DNA of 64,000 bases, taken from contig NC_088324.1 in assembly GCF_910592395.1 (NCBI RefSeq), forward strand, positions 5,484,953 to 5,548,952, read 5' to 3'. Positions 10,399 to 21,381 of this stretch are shown piece by piece. Made by a program: the position numbers and the translations under genes. The DNA is from Lineus longissimus. Taxonomy: Eukaryota; Nemertea; Pilidiophora; Heteronemertea; Lineidae. Every line of letters begins with the position of its first letter. Within the stretch, counting starts at the first letter, position 1. A model generated the notes under the pieces. It did not search any database, was not told the origin of the DNA, and worked only from the letters and a program-made list of their open reading frames with translations.

Positions 10399-10604
10399 GC
10401 CTGCAGCACACTAGCCGCCAACTTCGGCGTTCACAGGCGTTTTTTGCCGCAAGAGTCCTGATCGAATGCCTGAAAAATCCCTAGTCTGCTACGAACGGCG
10501 TCGGTGAACGCGACTTGACGCCACTTGCCGCAACTAAACGCCAAATATCTAACATGTTTGATTTTTGACGCGTGTCGCCGCGTTTGAACGCAAGAAGAAG
10601 CCAG

Positions 10605-11715
10605 GGCCCGGTTGTTCAAAGCACCGATAAGGTTATCGGTCGATAAGTGTTGTCGGTGGATAAAAATCAGTTGTCGGCCGATAGGTAATCCACCGACAAG
10701 TATGAGTTCTCAAAGCCAATTTTTAGGCCCTTTTAGTTGTCAGTGGATTTGTCATTGGATTATCCCACAATGCACCTTGTCATCTCACTTCCTGTATCAA
10801 AAAAAATGTCTGACCAAGAGCTGTCTGCTGCAGAAGAGAATGGTGAAATTATTAGAAAGAAGAACTTTACGGATAAAGAGGTGGCTCTGCTGCTCGACCT
10901 AGCAGAGCCACACATCAAGCTTTTAACATCAAAGTTAACAAACACTGTCACCAACAAACTAAAGAAGAGTGTTTGGTGTGATATTTCAAGAAGAATTAAT
11001 GCCCAGGGAGTGGAACAGAGAACCTGGAGGGAAATTAAATGCAAATGGCAAGGGCTGACAAGTGGAGCCAAGAATAAGATAGCCAAGGAAAAGAGAGAGA
11101 AGAGGAAGACCGGAGGTGGACCAGGCCCACGACCGGTAGACCCCGTGTCACAGAAGATAGTGAGCCTTTTTGGTGACAGCCCAAGCTGGGCTGGAATCTC
11201 TGGTGGTGTGGAATCTGCAGTGCCATCAACATCAGCAGCACTGCCAACAGCACCAAATTTCAGGTCAAATGGGTCTTCTAAGACAGCCCCAGAGATGCTG
11301 GCTCAACTAGCCACTGGTTTTCCCCCACCTACACAGTTAGAAGGTATGACACACATGTTTGTCTTATTGAACTTTCATTTAGGCCTAATGTTCAATTGCA
11401 TTTTCAGGAGAGAAAAAAACGTCTGCTAGGCCCACCACCATCTTTTGGCAGACTGCCAGCCAGGAAATCGCATGTCGGCCATTTTTTCATTCTTTTCAAA
11501 ACGTTAAAATTTCCTGTCATATAAACAAAAGTTGTCAGTGGTTTTTTAGGTTTATCGGTGCTCAAAAGCACCGTTAAATATATCGGTGGTTTTGTCGGCA
11601 GTTCGAGCTTGTCGGAGCTTCTAACAACCCAAAACTGTCGGTGGTTAAAGTTATCGGTGGTTTGTCGGCAAACTATCCACCGACAAGAGATATCGGTGCT
11701 TTGAACAACCGGGCC
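10605..11715 (+). mobile_element. Harbinger-like TIR element carrying only a Myb/SANT-type gene
   Basis: The termini are a perfect inverted repeat of about 24 bp (starts GGCCCGGTTGTTCAAAGCAC). They are flanked by a direct CAG (10602-10604 and 11716-11718), which fits the 3-bp CWG/TWA target of PIF/Harbinger; a CCAGG 5-bp reading is also possible. Subterminal regions are dense in 'tatcgg' and 'gtcgg(t/c)gg' motifs in both orientations. The 1111-bp interior has no DDE transposase, only the Myb/SANT-type frame. Harbinger elements typically encode both proteins, so this looks like a derivative that kept the DNA-binding gene. Confidence 0.7.
10806..11576 (+). CDS. Myb/SANT-like DNA-binding protein (NAIF1-type), two exons
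   Basis: The ATG at 10806 (context AAAAAATGT) is the preferred start; an in-frame ATG at 10770 is possible. The N-terminal 100 residues form a SANT/Myb-like trihelix: NFTDKEVALLLDLAEPHI, then KKSVWCDISRRINAQGVEQR, then TWREIKCKWQGL, followed by a lysine/arginine-rich stretch. This is the pattern of the Myb/SANT-like domain found in NAIF1 and in the second protein of Harbinger transposons. A donor (TTAGAAG then GTATGA, exon end 11343) and an acceptor (TTTTCAG, exon start 11408) join in phase and continue to a stop at 11574-11576, where the frame runs into the element terminus. It would bind the element ends; here it has lost its partner transposase. Confidence 0.65.
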
Positions 11716-11718
11716 CAG

Positions 11719-12015
11719 GTGTGCTACGGATGGCCGCCTGACTTGGCGTCGGCGGCGAGGCTATGGCCAATCAGCTTGCGTCTTGATGTTACATGATTTT
11801 AAAATGGCAGCCTAAAGTGGCGGAAAAGACGCTACTGGACGCCAATTCTGGGCAGGTGTGCTCGAGCTCTGACCGGGATCCACTGGCCGCCAACTTTGGC
11901 GTCGAGAGGCGTCAGCCGAACGCTTCTTGTATAGTCTATAGTACTGTGCACAAGTCCTTGCGCAAAAGACCTTTCTCGCCGCGTGACTGATCCGAGTTCA
12001 AGGTAGATTCATAGC
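11719..12015. repeat. GC-rich repeats 'GGCCGCC.ACTT.GGCGTCG'
   Basis: Short direct repeats (around 11733 and 11885) that also match the flank left of the Harbinger-like element (about 10408-10440). The element therefore inserted into an older repeat. No gene is seen. Confidence 0.45.
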
Positions 12016-12216
12016 TCCAGGAAACGCCTCACTAGTACATCGTTCCGCGTGGAAAGGGTCGTCCCACCCTTTCCACTCCCATTTGACCCGAGTGCTAACT
12101 CGGGTCAAATCGGAGTCAACATCGGAAAAGCGTGATAATTCATTCAGATTTTGAATATTTTTACTTTGTTTGTGCAATTTGTTAATAGAAACTACTAACG
12201 TAGAATAGGAGATGAC
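12016..12216. repeat. Right arm of a 4.1-kb inverted repeat
   Basis: Reverse complement of 8066-8236. It carries a small extra palindrome of its own, the pair TTGACCCGAGTGCTAACTCG / CGGGTCAA. Confidence 0.7.
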
Positions 12217-12996
12217 TGAGCAGCCGACAGCTGAGTAATATTGCCCTCAATAATGCCATTGGTCCTTAAGGGTAAGAAAATGACTGTTTTCCTACTATTG
12301 TCTCTCAAGAATGCCAAGAATACCAGGCGTATTGCGTTGATAACGAAAGAAATATGGATTTCAAAAACGTCATTTGCTAAAGCATAGCCTGTGTATGTGT
12401 ATAAGTTGTTTGACGAATTGTAAGAATTTCACATTTTTAGCAATGATTTTGTCTGAAAAAATGGAAAATTCTGACGATTTGTCGTTTTGATTGATCAGAG
12501 ACCGGGGGCGTTAACATTCGGGATTTTTAAGGCAAGTGGCTGCTACATTGGCTTTAGGATACATGTGCATTGTAGTTGTATGACATCGTTGTTGTTCAAT
12601 TCAACAAATAAGTACACATCTTGACCGCCAAGGCGTTGAAAACAGTGCGTCATCGGTATGCTCCGTCCAAACCTGACGTTCGAGGTTCTGATTCAGGATG
12701 ACATCTACATATTTCTCTACTGACACTGCAGCATCTTTAGGAGGGTCTACCGTCACTTATAGTCGCTTGGTCTTCACTCTCTACCCGGATCCGATCGTGC
12801 GAGGCGCAGTGACTGCAACCCTTGGTACCTCGAGATGCAATCCGTAGTTGATCAGATACATTGGGTAAAAACTGATTATAAACAGAATAAAAAAAGATAC
12901 TGTATATATACATTTGCTGTTAGATGGCGCCACAATCACCTATAACTGAGCCAGCAAATGACGTAAATGCTGTGTATTATTGTGAAAACTGTTGCT
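12217..12996. other. Intergenic, no feature recognised
   Basis: About 780 bases downstream of the GPCR gene. I see no exon with paired splice sites and no clear repeat. Confidence 0.4.
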
Positions 12997-13974
12997 TTAG
13001 CCTTCCACACGCGTTAATAAACGTTTTAAATCGGTCCTAAATTTTGAGCTACTTGCTGAGTACAAGAAGAAATTCACGGCGTTGTTTGTAATTCCTAATT
13101 CGAATCCTATTTCGAAAGTAAAACCTCGAAGATTTGGTTGGGAGATCGTCACATGCTCCAGGCAACATCGCCAGAGTATGAAGTCGACTGTTAAAGGTAA
13201 AAGCAAGACTAAAAGAGAAGTTGCTATGACAACCAACATGACTGTCATTGACCTTTCCTGCCTTTGACGCGTTTTGGAATCTCCGAGTGCCTTGTCCTTT
13301 AATTCTGAACTGTGTTTCTTAAGACTCATGATTATTGTAATATTCAAAAGAAATAGCAACCCAAGTGGAGGGAAAACGTCAAATGTTGCGTTTATTGGGT
13401 CAAACGCTGGGTCATACCAGGCGAAGTAATCGCTGAGTACGCACAACGAGAAAAGCCCGGCGCCATCTTGTTGCGCCGACCGGAAGGCACTCGGCAGATA
13501 AATCAGCACGTGCGAAATGAAATTTACAGCCAATAGAATTCGAGCTTTTCTCATCGTGCACCACTGTGCCGCCTTCAGGGGAAATTCGACAACGATGAAT
13601 CTATCTATCGCAATGATTAGAATTTGCCAAATGGACGTGTTGTAAAATATGTGCGGAATGAAGAAAAATGCTTGACATCTTACCTCTCCTATTAGGCGAT
13701 ATTGTAGGAGATTTGGCCATACGTTAATTACCCACATTGGCAGTAGAAATATAACTAGTGAACACGTGTCGGATACTGCCAGAACTTTCAAATAGAGACA
13801 CATCACGCTGCTGCGATTCGATGGTGCGCTCATCACAAGGAAGCAGAGGGTGTTTCCGACCGCCCCGACGGTTATCAAGGCTGGGTAGACGAAGCGTTGC
13901 ATCATCGTGACGTAGTTGCCGTAATCTTGGTTAAAACTAGCACAAACCTGAGATACTGGTGTCGCGGTCGTCAT
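12997..13974 (-). CDS. Rhodopsin-family (class A) G-protein coupled receptor, intronless
   Basis: 325 residues from the ATG at 13974; the longer frame upstream starts only with a non-ATG codon. Seven hydrophobic segments are visible. Class A landmarks: GAVGN in TM1 (N41), LAVSD in TM2 (D69), the extracellular Cys at C100 paired with a Cys in loop 2 (FSLCVLSDY), DRF in place of DRY at the end of TM3 (124-126), a basic intracellular loop 3 (KTRQRQERSM), and VNFFLYSASSSKFR in TM7 in place of the usual NPxxY. TM6 has LLPLTVDF, without the CWxP tryptophan. The departures from consensus resemble the divergent FMRFamide/neuropeptide-receptor-like group expanded in invertebrates. The ligand is unknown. 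It would act at the plasma membrane, and the single exon suggests an origin by retroposition or family expansion. Confidence 0.9.
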   Translation of the reverse strand: MTTATPVSQVCASFNQDYGNYVTMMQRFVYPALITVGAVGNTLCFLVMSAPSNRSSVMCLYLKVLAVSDTCSLVIFLLPMWVINVWPNLLQYRLIGEVRCQAFFFIPHIFYNTSIWQILIIAIDRFIVVEFPLKAAQWCTMRKARILLAVNFISHVLIYLPSAFRSAQQDGAGLFSLCVLSDYFAWYDPAFDPINATFDVFPPLGLLFLLNITIIMSLKKHSSELKDKALGDSKTRQRQERSMTVMLVVIATSLLVLLLPLTVDFILWRCCLEHVTISQPNLRGFTFEIGFELGITNNAVNFFLYSASSSKFRTDLKRLLTRVEG

Positions 13975-15750
13975 GTTGAGTAGCCCTACAGCATGGATTG
14001 TTGAAGGGACTAAATAGGCCACAGCTGGCTAGGCAAGATTACGTTGTGAAGTCGTCATTCCCATCTCACAATACCTCAAAACTACTCAACACGCGGTACG
14101 AGAAATATATTTAGTACTGAATCAAACAGGGTACTGCGTTGCTTGAAGCAAGTTGATACGTTACGTGCAAACAAAGGTTTAATATCAAATCTCAATTTAA
14201 TAAGTATGTTCATGTTACTACTAACATAGCATTATTTGAAAAGGAAAAAAATGCCCTTAACCAAACATTCACGGAACGAATGGTTTTGAAAGATAATTTC
14301 TGTACTACATGTATGCATCCACTGTGTATGCATGACGGCCAATCAATCATCTAATATAGGAACCCAACGCCCTAAATCTCTCTGGAAGAATGATTAGACC
14401 AAGATACATTGAGTCCTAGTTTAAGCTCCACAGTCAATTTAGGTAATCAAAGTTTCAACCATTGTCAACTGCGAGATGAACCTTACGGAGTGGCAAAAAC
14501 ACCTCCCACCTTTGCTTCTCATTAACGCGATTTAAAGCCATTCCCAATTGTAAGAGGGGGAGGTCGAACACCCCTCATGATCATCCCTCCTGTGTACCCC
14601 CCCCCCCCCCCCTCGCTATAAATGATGTTAGGTCCCGCTGCCGCCTTCATTATTTCGAGTAACGTAACATTGAGTGTGAATTTATCAAACCCTGCCGCCG
14701 AAATTCCGACCTCACAGTTTCTGATTTGGGGAGGTGGCTTATGGTAGTGTACAATTACAAATGTAGGGTAACCTGGTAAAGAAGGTCGCCGCTTTCTTTC
14801 TATTTCTGACCTAATAAGAATTCAGCCCGGCTGTCTGATCCTCGTTACCAGATCGCACTCGTTAATTTTCTCCAGTCCGAAAGCTCTCGACATACATGTA
14901 CTGAGGTGTACCCGTGATTTTTACGAAGATATCCGCCTCCAATAGCGTTGAGCGCAGTGGTTTACTGGTTAACCTGTACCGATGTTTTGTTCGTGTCGTG
15001 ATTTTCGTCTGTTCCATGGGGAAAAATTGAAATAAAGTTAGTAGGTCGTTGGCAAAATACAAATGAAACAGCCATTGGCCAAGGTGCTCACCGTATAGAT
15101 ATTTGGTGCTTTTTAATTCATCCTGGTTGAGAAACATTGTACATGTATAGTATATAGGTCAAACCAAAGTCAGTATGACATGTGATGTATCATTGCTTGG
15201 AGTAAGTACCATAAGAATAACATCAAAAACAAGTCACTAATAAACGAGATATTGCACTTTTTACCTATTTTAGTTTTGGCCCATCCCATTATAACATGCC
15301 CGTTTACCTGACTGATATCTTGGAACTCTTAATTGATGAATTGAAGCCTTCTGGGCCACCGTAGATGCCGCGCATGCGCATTACCCGCGAAAATGGGGGA
15401 GCCGCTTCGGATTTGTTTTGGTCTGCATCGATCTTTCAGTGAGCGATTTCAAGATTAATTCACGCTTAAAACATCCACGCAGCACCCCAGATATTTTGTT
15501 ATTGATCTCAACTTTCGTAATAAATAAGTTTTTGCGTGTGTGCAATCGTTGAAAGCTAGTAAATCGGCACTTAGTGATAAGACCCGCGAAAACTGGCTCC
15601 GTCATCATACATTGTAAATCTATTGTCGGACACGTGAAAAGGATTCGGCGAATATGCTGGCAGCGATATTGAATAAAGGGCTGAAGTGTGTGGATTTGGG
15701 ACAAGGATGTAAAAATTGTAGACTGAGGTTAAATTATTTCATATTCTTAC
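13975..15750. other. Intergenic, mostly unremarkable
   Basis: It contains a poly-C run (about 14599-14612) and, at 15160-15275, a further copy of the 2930-4440 repeat unit ('gatgtatcattgcttggagta', 'aagtcactaataaacgagatat'). No gene is supported. Confidence 0.45.
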
Positions 15751-16160
15751 CAGGTTTGAGCTGCATCATCAGCAGAATCGACCAACATTTTTTCTTCATC
15801 CCGGCAGCCGCCATCGATCAAGAACGGTAACGGGAGACCGGGTCTTCTCTCGCCGTAAATTTCTATCAAGTGGCCGGCAACCTCATCATTCGTCTTCAAA
15901 TTTTCTTCACTGCGTATCAATACCCAACGGTCATAGTTTTCCTTTGACACCCAGATCCTCTTACTGGCTCTTGAAGCCTTTTTCGGTCGGCCCTTTCCCT
16001 CTTTAACTTTAATTCGCGGCACTGTATTTTTTCTACATAAATTATGAACTGCGCATGCCCAGTAGTTTGACGAGGCGGAGCTTACTTGAAGCGGAAATAG
16101 GAAGTTGCATTTTCTCGGGCCATGAAAATGTAAAAGTGGGCTGAAATTCTGCTCGTGCAC
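15751..16160 (-). CDS. Candidate coding exon with AT-hook-like motif, uncharacterised
   Basis: A minus-strand open frame ends at a good donor (AACCTG then GTAAGA, GT at 15750-15749), just before the in-frame stop. The downstream two thirds look protein-like: KVKEGKGRPKKASRASKRIW (GRPKK resembles an AT hook), then VSKENYDRWVLIRSEENLKT and NDEVAGHLIEIYGERR, a helical block. The first 40 codons lie in a dispersed repeat (copy at 850-965), so the true start is uncertain; an upstream acceptor (ATTTATGTAG near 16035) is weak. I do not recognise the family. A nuclear, DNA-associated role would be a guess from the basic motif only. Confidence 0.4.
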
Positions 16161-17298
16161 AGTTCACTTTAAGAGTAGGTTTACCCTGATATACTTTTAT
16201 GACTCACTAAACAACTTGAACACCGTTAGAGGAAGGCAGTCGCGTTAATGGTATCAAACTAAAGGTATTGAAATAGCAGTTTTGCGTTGGCCTGCTTAAA
16301 CACAGTTGGAGCAAAGGTACTGAAGGTATTGAAGAGCGGATGTGTGTAACTTCTCCCTGTTTAGTTATAGGGCCTATTCATATTCTGTGAAGATTTACAT
16401 GAAGGACCTAAATCTGTCTATTCAGTAGTTTAACGCTGTTTTAAGCTGAACGCCCTTCATGAATTTGGCCCCATTTGTCTAAGCTTGATTCCATCTAGTC
16501 TGTCCACATCTCCCTATCTACCATAAACCTACATTCTGGTAGTCGCATATACTACTTGCTACATTTTCTTATCATTCATCCCATTCCTTGCTATTAAATT
16601 CGGCCAGCGTAGCTATTCAGGCCGCCAGGCCTCTAGTTTATTTGCCCCATGGCCTACAAGAAGTCAGACAGTGAGCATGATGAGTGTACTATCAACTGAT
16701 CAAAACTTTAATCATCTCTAGATATCAATCTTGACACTTTTAAGAGGCGCTGAGTTCATGCCTTGCAGCTTACCAAATACATATGTAAATTTTCATCTCA
16801 GTGCGTGTTTGCTATAGGTATATTTACCAATGGATCCAGGAGTGAGATGGTTGATTACTAAGTATTTAAAATTAGTTACTTTCATCCATGTTTTGTCCGT
16901 CGTATTATATGCCTGGCTTACGATTTAAAAATCACAGTACATGTACAGGACTGATTACCATGATCACATTTTGTGATAGTGTCCGTGCCATGTCAACACA
17001 AACCAGTCTGCACAAACTGAGTCTTTCAGATAAAGAGTCAGGTCACGGCCGGTTTCCTTTGATCCCAGTGCTCTTTCGGGCAATTAACTGGAAACCATGA
17101 TGAATCCCTTTTTAATTCAGCTGCCAACGGAGCTGAGATGCAAAACAATGATGGAACGACCAAAATTCAACGAAAAATATTTACTCATATGCATATGAGG
17201 TAATCATGATTTATCGAGTTACAAATACATACAATATAAATCATACTAAATGAGCCGAAGATTAAACCATTTTACTGCATGAAATCGTTAAAGCGTAC
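16161..17298. other. Intergenic, no feature recognised
   Basis: Over 1.1 kb without a supportable gene or repeat boundary. Confidence 0.35.
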
Positions 17299-17858
17299 CT
17301 AGCTTTCAACTCTATCAAGAGCCTTCATCGGACATGCCATACGCATGGCCGAAAGCAGATTGTCCCATTTATGAATATGTTGCAAAACCTCGGATGACGT
17401 GCAGCTGGGCCTGCGATGCTCCAAGAATCTAGCTTTCAAAGTCCGCTCGGTTTCCCCCACATAAGAGTCCTCACAGGGGTCATTGTCACTTCCTTCACAT
17501 TTTATCAGATACACCGGTCCACACCGCTCCTTGGGCCGCACCAACAACTGACCAAAGTGTAAGTTGGCTTGAAGTGCACCTGTACACCATACTTCCTGAA
17601 AACCCGACGTAGGTTTTCCGAGCCATTCAGGGCAAAGGGTAGCGTGATGTGGGTGACTGGTTTGCTCTTAGTCCCCGCGTCACCTGGCGTGTCCGGCCAG
17701 GACACAAAAGGACGGGAAGGAATGTTGGCACTTCGAGATAATAGTTTTTTTTCGAAACCTGTAATAAATGATACATTTTGAATACACTGAAAAATGGCGG
17801 TTTTGAAACCTGTGTATAAACAATTCCCATGATACCTTAAATATAGCACAAATATCAC
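17299..17858 (-). mobile_element. Penelope-like element fragment: linker and GIY-YIG endonuclease
   Basis: 17858-17505 encodes the linker typical of Penelope-like polyproteins (ITLPFALNGSENLRRVFRKY, VQVHFKPTYTL). After a frameshift near 17530, 17547-17299 encodes LVRPKERCGPVYLIKC, a Cys-containing insert, then SYVGETERTLKARFLEHRR. The GxVYxI...YVGET...R..EH signature is the GIY-YIG nuclease core. The upstream RT part is separated by 1.5 kb of other sequence (see 19406-20446). Non-functional. Confidence 0.8.
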
Positions 17859-19405
17859 AGAACTTTAATTAAACTCTACTAGCATATACCCGAGGCGCGG
17901 GCTGTTCGAGGAATAAAAATCGGATTGTGTGGGTGCTGGTATGTTGTGGGTTTGGTGTAAATGGGGTGCTGGTTTGTGAGTAACACTTTTTTGTGTAATA
18001 CTTCTTGAAAACGGAACTATGTAACCATGTACATGATGTACAGGCGTCCACAATGCTAAACCGATTCTCGGAAAAGCAAGATGGTGCAGACTGGTGATGT
18101 ACTCGATATCAGCCAGCGATTAGCGCCTGAATGGTTTAAGTTACCGGTGTGTGCGTAAATCTTGTCTCCCGTTGGGTACATTGTGTCCTAAGATGAGCTA
18201 TTTGTGAATAAATGGCCGTCTCGAGGTGGAAAAGCAGCATTGAGACAAGACCACTAATGAATATTCATAGGTTGGAGGGTCCAGGCCTATCTATTAGACG
18301 AGTGCATGTTTTTTACTCTCAAGTACATATTTGGAGAGGTATTGAAAAAATATTTGCTGTGGCAAGTCTACAGATATAAATAAATTGTTTGGTAAAAAAA
18401 ATAATTTTGAATTTTGACAACCTGGCAATAGGGGGGGGGGGGGGGGTTCAAATTTGGAGTGAAAATGGCCGAAATGGGTAAAAATGTCCACTTGTGTCAA
18501 ACTTGTCAATTTAAAAAAAAATTTCCGTGGTCAATCACCAATTTCCATCGCACCAGTTACTCGCAAGACTAACCCGTATATCATATCCGAATTTCAGTTT
18601 CACTACCTGACGCATTCTTTGATGGCGGGCATTTTAAATAACTGGAAATGGCTTGGAAAATCAATTGTGGTCTTGTCTCTATTTTCCCTTCAGATATGGG
18701 CGCCGCCATCTTGCATGCTGGCGTCAGTGACGTTGATTGTGATTGGTGGATGATGCGCGCATGGAAGGGACCATTTGAACAGGACATCTGATTGGTTGAT
18801 AGCGGAGGTGGGAGGTGGCTCGGCAATTTTCGTGACGGTAATAATGCAGAGAGATAACTGATGGACTTCTCGGCGAAGAGATTACTTGGAGCTCTCCAGT
18901 TGACGGCATCTCCACAAAGTTGTTATTCATTCCAAAACCACCAAGATATTCGACGTATGACACCCTCAGTGACACTCTTACTTATGATCCACACCTACGA
19001 AACCAAAAGTTGCAAGAATTCGACGCATTTTCGAGGCCCAATTTTGAAACAAAAATCGCCTCCTATTTAGCGGCCACAACGCGCATTATAGTATAGATAT
19101 TCCGTAATCCTAGTCGTTTGATCGCAAATGTTCTCAAAGCTAATTATCTAAGCTGGTGATAGAAGCAAGGGAATTAACTAAATGTCTATAGTACCAAAAA
19201 GCCTACACAAACAAGTGATTAACCGAGTGTTTAGATATGATAAATGGAAATTACGAATCCACATATCCCGATTTTTCCTGTTTTTGTGTTATGATAAAAA
19301 GGGTTTGCCCCGAATTGGGCCACGATCCGTCTGCTGTTGCTCTAAAATTGACTGATGGCGGAAAGCGCGAATACCGTGACGTTGCATAAAATAAGTCATG
19401 CGCTA
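17859..19405. other. Sequence between two Penelope-like fragments
   Basis: It contains a G homopolymer (about 18430-18446) and one weak coding-like segment (18863-19093). Whether it is an insertion into one Penelope copy or ordinary DNA between two copies cannot be decided here. Confidence 0.35.
18863..19093 (+). CDS. Weak coding-like segment, uncharacterised
   Basis: This frame has no ATG but reads as ordinary protein: ISTKLLFIPKPPRYSTYDTL, then TYDPHLRNQKLQEFDAFSRP, then NFETKIASYLAATT, ending at TAG (19094-19096). Codon composition is less repeat-like than its surroundings. Possible upstream acceptor at TAATGCAG (about 18849). It could be an exon or an old retroposed fragment; I do not recognise the family. 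Confidence 0.22.
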
Positions 19406-20446
19406 TTAGATCACACGACGATCTGTACAAGGCGTAACTCGCGCCAAAGGCCTAACTTTTAACGCGGGCTTTTCAAACACTACTAAAATAACAAAGTCCA
19501 TTTCCGTTTTGATATTTTCAGCATAACAGTCCTTAGATCTGGCTTTGGTCCTCAGCTTGTTGAGGGTCCAGCCAGGGTAGCCACTGGTCGCCAACGCCTG
19601 TTTGACATGGGCCACCTCCATGCTCCTCTCCTCTGGTTCCGTCACGGCAGTTTCAGCCCGGTGAAGAAGAGTTCTTACCACCCCAATTCTTCTGGTCGAG
19701 GGGATGGTTCGACGAAAAAGGTAGGTATTGGTCCGTACGAGTGGCCTTACGATAGACTGTGGTCGTGATGGCGCCATCCTGAGATCGGTTGGACAAGGTG
19801 TCCAAAAACGCTAGCTTCCCATCCTCTTCTTGTTCCGTAGTGAACTGAATATCAGATTTGTCGGGAACCTCCAGTGATTGGTCGATCACCACTTGAAATG
19901 AATGACAGGTCACGTGGTTACGAAGCTAATTAGCTTATGGGTAATCAACTGATTGAAGGGGCAGAAGTATTAGAACCGTCAAGCTGTATGTACGTCTTCA
20001 TAACTGTGTTGTTTTTGATGTCTGTTTATAGCCAATACAATATATCAAGGAAATCAATCTTCTTCGTTATTTGGACTTAGATGCTTCTGGGGCCAAAGCC
20101 TTGGTTACCCGGCCCACAAGATTCAATTGAGTTCAGTGTTCAAAGAATTCCGTGGAGTGCGCCTTCTTTTGCTTAGTATGAGTGTCATTCACGTACCTGA
20201 ACCACCATCCCAGTGGGTGAGAGGCCGTAGATAGGGCTTTTTGTTCAAAGTCCTCCATATACAAGTAGCACAGAATAGGCGACACTGGCGAGCCCATGGC
20301 GGCACCATGGATCTGTTGGTAAAACCTCCCTTGAATACTAAAACAGGTACACTTACACATAGTTCAAGCATTTGGATCATTTGACCAGGGGTAATCTTGG
20401 TGCGTGCCCCAAGTGCGGTGTCATATTGGAGCCTGCTGTGAATCAC
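19406..20446 (-). mobile_element. Penelope-like element fragment: reverse transcriptase, frameshifted
   Basis: 20446-20360 and 20360-20133 encode RT motifs: FYQQIHGAAMGSPVSPILCY (the GAAMGSPVSP block of Penelope-like RTs), YMEDFEQKAL, then WFRYVNDTHT. The catalytic box is YVND in place of the usual YVDD, losing one metal-binding Asp. 19913-19653 continues with KLAFLDTL and [14 protein letters not shown], and after a further frameshift 19777-19406 encodes [13 protein letters not shown]. About 200 bases between 20133 and 19913 do not fit and may be an insertion. Dead copy; together with 17299-17858 it may be one element. Confidence 0.8.
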
Positions 20447-21381
20447 CCCAACGTATTAAATTTCGCAAACTATCATAAAGTACTTCCTTGCGACAATCAT
20501 TTGTGAAGCTTTCAAAACTTTTGGCTGATTTATTTGACCCTAAATTAGCAAAAACCAAACATTTTAGTGTTTGCATGCACCAATGCACAGGAGACTAATA
20601 GCATTCCGCGACGCTACTATTCATAGCTCACAAGGTCATTTGAATAAGATATTGATGACGTTTTAGTCACGTGACAGTCGGACATCGACACTTATTTCTA
20701 CGAATTTGAGCTTATTTCAAAGTCAATTATCTTTGACCCTGCATTGTTTTTAGCATGAATGATACCATAGAGTCAGATAGAGAAATATTCAGAACAATTA
20801 TGTAGTATTTCCAACACTCGGACATGTGCCAGATTGAATCTAACTGCCCTAGTTAGAAAGCCTGAATCCATTACGAAACCGCATGTTTGTCCGACATTGC
20901 CTGTAATTCAGCGATGGGGAAATAGAGTGCAGCAGCTGCAGTGACGTCATCTTCGCGAAAGGCTATTGCCAGATCCAATCTCAAACAATAGGAATGATGG
21001 AGTCTCCCTCTATTCAAAACAGAGTGTGCTAGGCCTGCCATTGCTTGTAATGCATTACTTGTGTTGGACACGTCACCTTAGCTTTCCATGAAACATAATG
21101 CCAGCTGTCAATAATGCCAGCTGCGAAAGTTCATTACACTTTCGCTTTTCAGATCGTTACCGGTCCTATAAACCAGGAATACGTCTATGATAGATACCGA
21201 TTCAACCGATCATTAGGATAATAAAGGACGGACATAAAATGACTATCACAATCCAGTGAGAGGAAAAACCTTCGTGTATAGGACTAGAAATTATTCGTAC
21301 AGTTAAAGGAAAGGAAATACCCCTCGTGTAGGACAAACTTACAATTGCATTGTACAATATTAGGATAGAAAAACTGCATCC
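20447..21381. other. Intergenic, upstream of the galactosyltransferase gene
   Basis: No gene is recognised. The 300 bases before 21382 should hold the promoter and 5' UTR of the plus-strand gene, but no core element is clear. Confidence 0.35.
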
